12,496 bases of DNA, from the NCBI GenBank assembly GCA_007127695.1, contig SKYW01000194.1, forward strand, positions 1 through 12,496, given 5' to 3'. Numbering within the stretch: the stretch's first letter is position 1; each line of letters starts with the position of its first letter. The notes under the pieces are model-generated. The model saw only the letters and a list, made by a program, of their open reading frames with translations. It was not told the DNA's origin and did not search any database. Position numbers and translations under genes: made by a program. The stretch comes from Balneolales bacterium. Its GTDB lineage: Bacteria > Bacteroidota > Rhodothermia > Balneolales > Natronogracilivirgulaceae. Below are positions 8,890-12,496 of this stretch, piece by piece.

Positions 8890-8899
8890 TGGTGGCGGG

Positions 8900-10063
8900 T
8901 TACGTCAAAACATCAAATGTGTATTTCCAGGCTTCCTGCAGCAAAGAAATATCGCTGACAGAAGTTACCAGCGGGTTTCCGTGTGCAGATACCAGGACCA
9001 GCCGGATGTCCTTGTCCCGGTTTTTCTTGTCATGTGTCATGAGGGTAACGAGTTCATCGGTACGGCTGGTGTACGGACCCAGATCCAGGCGGTATTTTCC
9101 TTTCAGCTGCAGCAATGATTCATCCGACGCCTCGTAGCCGAGACGGCGTGAAACAAATAGCGCCGCGATCATACCTGCATATACGGCTTCGCCATGGTTG
9201 ATATTGCGATAGTTATCCAGTGCCTCCAGTGCATGGCCGAAGGTATGTCCGAAATTAAGCCAGGCGCGTCGGCCTGCTTCACGCGCATCGGTCGCCACGA
9301 CATCCGATTTGATCCGCACAGAGCGTTCGATCACGTGTTGCAGCAATTCCGGCGTGCGGGTTGCGGGATCGGCAAGGGCGGCCCCATCCTCAAGCAGGTC
9401 CGGATCTGCGATGTATCCGTATTTGAGCACCTCGCTGATACCGCAAATCCATTCGCGTTGCGGCAGGGTCTCAAGAAAGGCGGTATCAAAAAGGACGGTC
9501 CGGGGATGGTAAAAGGCGCCAATCGTGTTTTTCCCGAAGGCGTGGTTGATCCCCGTCTTGCCGCCTATGGCACTGTCCACCATGGCAAGCAGCGTAGTCG
9601 GCACGTGAAACAGCGGCAGTCCGCGCATCAGTGATGCTGCGGCAAAACCAGCCAGGTCGCCAGTGACACCTCCTCCAATGGCGATGAGCGGAGTATTTCG
9701 CTTCAGCGGGCCTGAAAAGGCAAAATCCATGACACGGTTCCACATTGCGATGCTTTTCGACTCTTCACCGGATGGCACTTCGAAACAGCGCACCATATCC
9801 TCCGGAAAAGCCGCGGTGATCCGTTCCCGGTGCGCGGACATGACATTTTCATCCACAATCAGCACGGCTTGTCCGGCCGGTTTGACGGCGCCGCCGTCCG
9901 GGGAACCGGCCACAGGGTCGGAAGCGTCAACGGCCGCAGGCTTGTCCGCCGTTTCCAACAGGTCCGTTCCCCGCGCATGATCCCAAAGGAGGTGAAGGTC
10001 GTCGAACAGGAGGAAACGTGATTCGTCCCTGTCAGTTATGATCAGTGAGGGAAGCTTGAGCAT
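8900..10063 (-). CDS. aroB: 3-dehydroquinate synthase
   Basis: AroB converts DAHP to 3-dehydroquinate using NAD and a divalent metal. This is the second step of the shikimate pathway, in the cytoplasm. Diagnostic features are the NAD-binding GGGVTGDLAGF (130-140), VPTTLLAMVDSAIGGKTGINH (154-174), and the metal ligands Glu211 (GISEVLKYG), His273 (FGHTFGHALE) and His290 (NHGEAV). The spacing of these ligands matches E. coli AroB to within one residue. DKKNRD (345-350) lies near the C-terminus. The 387 residues exceed the usual 350-365 because of an Ala/Pro/Gly/Asp-rich insert at about 36-65, before the first strand of the nucleotide-binding fold (AVLIVDENV). The ATG start overlaps the end of aroK by 32 nt. 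The N-terminal residues look like the normal first strands of the family, so I keep this start. Pairing with aroK suggests joint expression. Confidence 0.97.
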   Translation of the reverse strand: MLKLPSLIITDRDESRFLLFDDLHLLWDHARGTDLLETADKPAAVDASDPVAGSPDGGAVKPAGQAVLIVDENVMSAHRERITAAFPEDMVRCFEVPSGEESKSIAMWNRVMDFAFSGPLKRNTPLIAIGGGVTGDLAGFAAASLMRGLPLFHVPTTLLAMVDSAIGGKTGINHAFGKNTIGAFYHPRTVLFDTAFLETLPQREWICGISEVLKYGYIADPDLLEDGAALADPATRTPELLQHVIERSVRIKSDVVATDAREAGRRAWLNFGHTFGHALEALDNYRNINHGEAVYAGMIAALFVSRRLGYEASDESLLQLKGKYRLDLGPYTSRTDELVTLMTHDKKNRDKDIRLVLVSAHGNPLVTSVSDISLLQEAWKYTFDVLT

Positions 10064-10601
10064 GTTCTCTGAGTAATCGGATCAGTTCGTTGGTGGTCTG
10101 TTGCCGTGACCAGTGCGGCTGGACCGGAACCCTGATATCGGCTTGCAGGTAATGTTTTTCTCGTTTTGAGAGCAGTTCGTCTATTCGCTTGCGGAGCAGT
10201 TCATCGTCCAGCAGTTTTCCTTGGGAATCCTGAAGCAGGGGTCGTTTTTTATCCTTTTTGAGCCTTTTAAAGAGCGTTTCCCCGGGCACGTCCAGGAAGA
10301 CGGTGATGGCGTGGCGCTTCAGCAGGTCACGGATTTCTTCCTGCTGGATGGCACCGCCGCCCAGCGCCAGTACTGCCGGGACGTGGCCAAGCATGCTGCG
10401 AAAGCAGTTGCGTTCTGCCATACGGAAATATTCCTCCCCTTTTGTCCGGAATATGTCCGGGATCTCCAGCTTTTCCTCCTTTTCGATCACCTCGTCCAGA
10501 TCATAAAATGGAAGTTCAAGCCGGCCGGCCAGTTCCAGGCCTATCCTGCTTTTTCCCGAGCCCATGAATCCGGTCAATACAATCAATTTTCTGACTTCCA
10601 T
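10032..10601 (-). CDS. aroK: Shikimate kinase
   Basis: Shikimate kinase phosphorylates shikimate at the 3-hydroxyl with ATP, the fifth step of the shikimate pathway, in the cytoplasm. The 189-residue protein has the P-loop GFMGSGKS (11-18) and the shikimate-binding DLDE (34-37). Arg60 follows in EEYFR, then GGGA (81-84). The lid region has KKRPLL with Arg120, and a late Arg147 lies in KREKHYLQAD. Length is slightly above the usual 170-180 because of a short C-terminal helix and tail, whose last 10 codons overlap the start of aroB in another frame. The ATG is 33 nt after the stop of the upstream NFACT gene, without a Shine-Dalgarno. It could equally be called aroL, since sequence alone does not separate the two names outside enterobacteria. 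Confidence 0.96.
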   Translation of the reverse strand: MEVRKLIVLTGFMGSGKSRIGLELAGRLELPFYDLDEVIEKEEKLEIPDIFRTKGEEYFRMAERNCFRSMLGHVPAVLALGGGAIQQEEIRDLLKRHAITVFLDVPGETLFKRLKKDKKRPLLQDSQGKLLDDELLRKRIDELLSKREKHYLQADIRVPVQPHWSRQQTTNELIRLLREHAQASLTDHN

Positions 10602-10634
10602 ATTCGCGGAAAATACGAATAAAATTCCGGATTT

Positions 10635-12329
10635 TCAGGATTCCTGCGAATCGGGTTTAGCAGGCGCGACCATTTCCACCCTTTCCCTGGTTACGGTCAC
10701 CAGTCCCGGAGCAGCACCTTTGGGTTTGCGTACGTGCTTGCGCTTGGCGATCATGACCGGGACCATGGACGATCCGGCCTGCCGGGAGTATGCTGCGGCA
10801 AACGATGCGGCCTTGCGGATCAGCTGAGCGTCGGGCCAGCCGCTGTCCCCCCCTGTCCGAAGCAGCACATGCGATCCGGCTGTTCCGCGGGCATGCATCC
10901 AGATATCCTCCTTATGCGATAAAGCGAGTATTTCGTCATTGCTTTTTGCATTTTTCCCGATCCATACCTCGTATTCTCCGATTTTTACGGTTTTGTAGGG
11001 CCGGGCCACCTGTTGGATCCCGGATGGTGCGAGGCCGTACTGCTGCAGGCGTGTTTCATTTTTTTTCACCCATTTTTCCAGTTCTGCCGGGTATTCCATG
11101 GCTTCCACGTCAGCAAGCAACTGCTCCATCTCTTCCAGTTGTGCCGCAATCTGCCTCTTTTTCTTGCCGGAAGCGGATATTTCCTTTCGGATGCGGGAGG
11201 CCCTGGCATAATACTCTTGGGCCTGATGGATCAGGTTCTCGCCCTTGGTCACCGGGATGACCCGTTCGCTGCCGCCTGAACTCCAGTCGGAGACCACGAT
11301 CCGGTCCCCTTCGGTCTTTTCGCCGGGATTGGGCTGGCTCATGAGCAAATGTCCCACCTGCTCCATTTCGTCCGCTTTTTGAAGCCTTTCCGGTTCTTTT
11401 TCGAACTGCTCCATCTGCTTGCGAAGCCCTGATATGCGTCTGCTCAACTTCTTTTCCAGATCCCTTTTTCTTGGCAGCAACCTGCTCTGACGGTTTTTGG
11501 AAAAAAAGAGGGTCCGTACGGCATCGCTGACACTTTGGAAGGTCCGTTCGGGTGGATGGGACAGGTATTCCGGTGGCAGCAGGCTCAGATTTCCTTCTGC
11601 AGTGATGCAAATGGTCTCAGGATGCAGCAGTTTTTGCCTGAGTTTGGCCAGGGTCTTCCTGAGGTCTTCTTCACTCAGCGATTCCAGGTCGCATGTATCT
11701 GCAACATCATTGATAAGGCCACGCGGAAACTGTTTATCGATGGCTATGATTTTCTTGCGCAGCGGCTGGCCGGAAACAAGAGTGGACGGGGTGTTTTCTG
11801 CCGGCGATGATGTTGTACTGCCGGATGTGGATACCCTTCCTGATTCCGTTCCCTGTGGTGATCCTGTTTTCTCTTCTGATCCTGCTTTGCCTTGAATGCC
11901 GGAGACAGGTGACGCGGCTCCTTCGAGCGCCTGGCTGTTCTTGAAAGATGAGAGGATGAGTTCCTCTTTTACAAGGAACACATTGGGCCTGCTGGAAAAC
12001 GGCATGAAAAGAAGCTGGATGGCGGTCTCCTGAAAGGTAATCCGGATGTAACGGTCGCCGGATGTTGCTATGGCAATATCAGCGACGGTGCAGCCTTCAA
12101 GTTCCGGGAAAAAGCCGGCGGCATTGTGCGAAGGCGGGGCAGCGCGGCCATCCAGGAACAAGGCCGTACCGGGAGAAGCCGCCGAGAAGGTCAGTTTCAG
12201 GGCGGGATCTGTCCGGAAAAAGAAATCTATCTGATCTTTTCGGCTGGACCAGACTTCCATGATTTCCTTTCCGGAAATTTCGTATCTTACACCTGCGACC
12301 AGCGAATGTAAAGTATAATAATTGTTCAT
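10635..12329 (-). CDS. rqcH: NFACT-family ribosome quality-control protein (RqcH-like)
   Basis: NFACT proteins (RqcH/Rqc2/NEMF) bind stalled 50S-peptidyl-tRNA complexes. Bacterial RqcH recruits tRNA-Ala and adds C-terminal alanine tails that mark the chain for proteolysis. This protein has 564 residues, close to the roughly 570 of B. subtilis RqcH. The domains are NFACT-N (about 1-130), a Ser/Gly/Thr/Pro-rich linker (about 135-188), a helix-hairpin-helix-like part (about 190-245), a charged coiled coil (about 285-430) and NFACT-R/DUF814 (about 443-552). NFACT-R has DIWMHARGTAGSHVLL (475-490) and KRKHVRKPKGAAPGLV (529-544). Asp92-Arg93 in GDRYIRITF probably match the DR dyad needed for tRNA binding in B. 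subtilis. The usual EIMGRHSN-like motif is replaced by FMPFSSRPN (108-116). Older databases call this family fibronectin-binding protein FbpA. Alanine-tailing activity is inferred. The gene heads the apparent aroK-aroB-tamB operon. Confidence 0.88.
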   Translation of the reverse strand: MNNYYTLHSLVAGVRYEISGKEIMEVWSSRKDQIDFFFRTDPALKLTFSAASPGTALFLDGRAAPPSHNAAGFFPELEGCTVADIAIATSGDRYIRITFQETAIQLLFMPFSSRPNVFLVKEELILSSFKNSQALEGAASPVSGIQGKAGSEEKTGSPQGTESGRVSTSGSTTSSPAENTPSTLVSGQPLRKKIIAIDKQFPRGLINDVADTCDLESLSEEDLRKTLAKLRQKLLHPETICITAEGNLSLLPPEYLSHPPERTFQSVSDAVRTLFFSKNRQSRLLPRKRDLEKKLSRRISGLRKQMEQFEKEPERLQKADEMEQVGHLLMSQPNPGEKTEGDRIVVSDWSSGGSERVIPVTKGENLIHQAQEYYARASRIRKEISASGKKKRQIAAQLEEMEQLLADVEAMEYPAELEKWVKKNETRLQQYGLAPSGIQQVARPYKTVKIGEYEVWIGKNAKSNDEILALSHKEDIWMHARGTAGSHVLLRTGGDSGWPDAQLIRKAASFAAAYSRQAGSSMVPVMIAKRKHVRKPKGAAPGLVTVTRERVEMVAPAKPDSQES

Positions 12330-12379
12330 ACGTTACTTTCTCTGTCCTCGTAGCGCTTTTAAATTAAACATCAGATTGT
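12330..12379. promoter_or_regulatory. Divergent promoter region
   Basis: Only 50 nt separate the ATG of the NFACT gene (minus) from the ATG of the partial plus-strand gene. The centre carries an AT-rich core, TTTTAAATTAAA (about 12358-12369), suited to a -10 element in either direction, beside AGCGCT, a 6-bp palindrome. Any promoters for both directions must overlap here or extend into the coding regions. I cannot assign precise boxes. Confidence 0.4.
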
Positions 12380-12496
12380 ATGAACTACCCCATTTTCAGT
12401 GCCATCGTCAATCAGATGGAAACACGACTCAGCAGGAGAGCTATAAATATAGATCAGTTCCGGGTATGGAACGAGGATAAAATCAATGCAACGGGC
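12380..12496 (+). CDS. Start of an unrecognised divergent gene (N-terminal 39 codons)
   Basis: An ATG at 12380-12382 opens a frame that stays open for 39 codons to the window edge. The peptide begins MNYPIFSAIVNQ and continues with a mixed charged and polar stretch. It has no signal peptide, membrane segment or motif I recognise. No Shine-Dalgarno precedes it, as for the other genes here. The support is positional: it starts just beyond a short AT-rich region and diverges from a solid gene. A frame this short can be open by chance, so it may not be real. Confidence 0.45.
   Translation, partial: MNYPIFSAIVNQMETRLSRRAINIDQFRVWNEDKINATG

Noticed and set aside
10602..10634. Small inverted repeats (ATTCG/CGAAT and AAAAT/ATTTT) between the NFACT gene and aroK
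   Set aside because: The arms are only 5 bp in AT-rich DNA and could easily occur by chance. There is no clear terminator or operator.
1..12496. Search for a mobile element, toxin-antitoxin pair, defence system or CRISPR array
   Set aside because: All substantial genes are recognisable core functions in co-directional order. No transposase, integrase, repeat array, tRNA-like end or compositional break was seen.

Overview
The window reads as chromosomal core-genome DNA from a Gram-negative bacterium of the Bacteroidota/Balneolota/Rhodothermota type. This assignment is inference. It rests on a TamB-family translocation/assembly protein (which implies an outer membrane), a secreted TolB-like propeller protein with an N-terminal metallopeptidase-like domain, moderate GC content, and the near absence of Shine-Dalgarno sequences before every gene. 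No insertion sequence, phage gene, CRISPR array, tRNA or rRNA is visible.

Layout from right to left, following transcription on the minus strand: an NFACT/RqcH-type ribosome quality-control protein (10635-12329); shikimate kinase aroK (10032-10601); 3-dehydroquinate synthase aroB (8900-10063, overlapping aroK by 32 nt); the 1575-residue tamB (4162-8889, TTG start 10 nt after aroB stops); a 129-nt gap holding a nested inverted repeat; ribonuclease R rnr (1846-4032); a 75-nt gap; and the first 590 codons of a secreted gluzincin-like/PD40 propeller protein that runs off the left edge (1-1770). At the far right an unrecognised gene starts on the plus strand at 12380 and runs off the window, divergent from the NFACT gene across a 50-nt shared upstream region.

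The tight spacing of NFACT-aroK-aroB-tamB suggests one operon. rnr and the propeller gene could be read through or have their own promoters. Functionally the locus mixes aromatic amino-acid biosynthesis (AroK, AroB), RNA decay and translation quality control (RNase R, RqcH-like) and envelope biogenesis (TamB, propeller protein).

I do not see a clearly undescribed system. The most interesting points are the peptidase-propeller protein, the divergent RqcH-like protein with a disordered linker, the nested hairpin between tamB and rnr, and a recurring pattern of extra low-complexity segments in otherwise conserved enzymes (RNase R, AroB, NFACT protein, TamB tail). There is no gene-free stretch longer than 300 bases.
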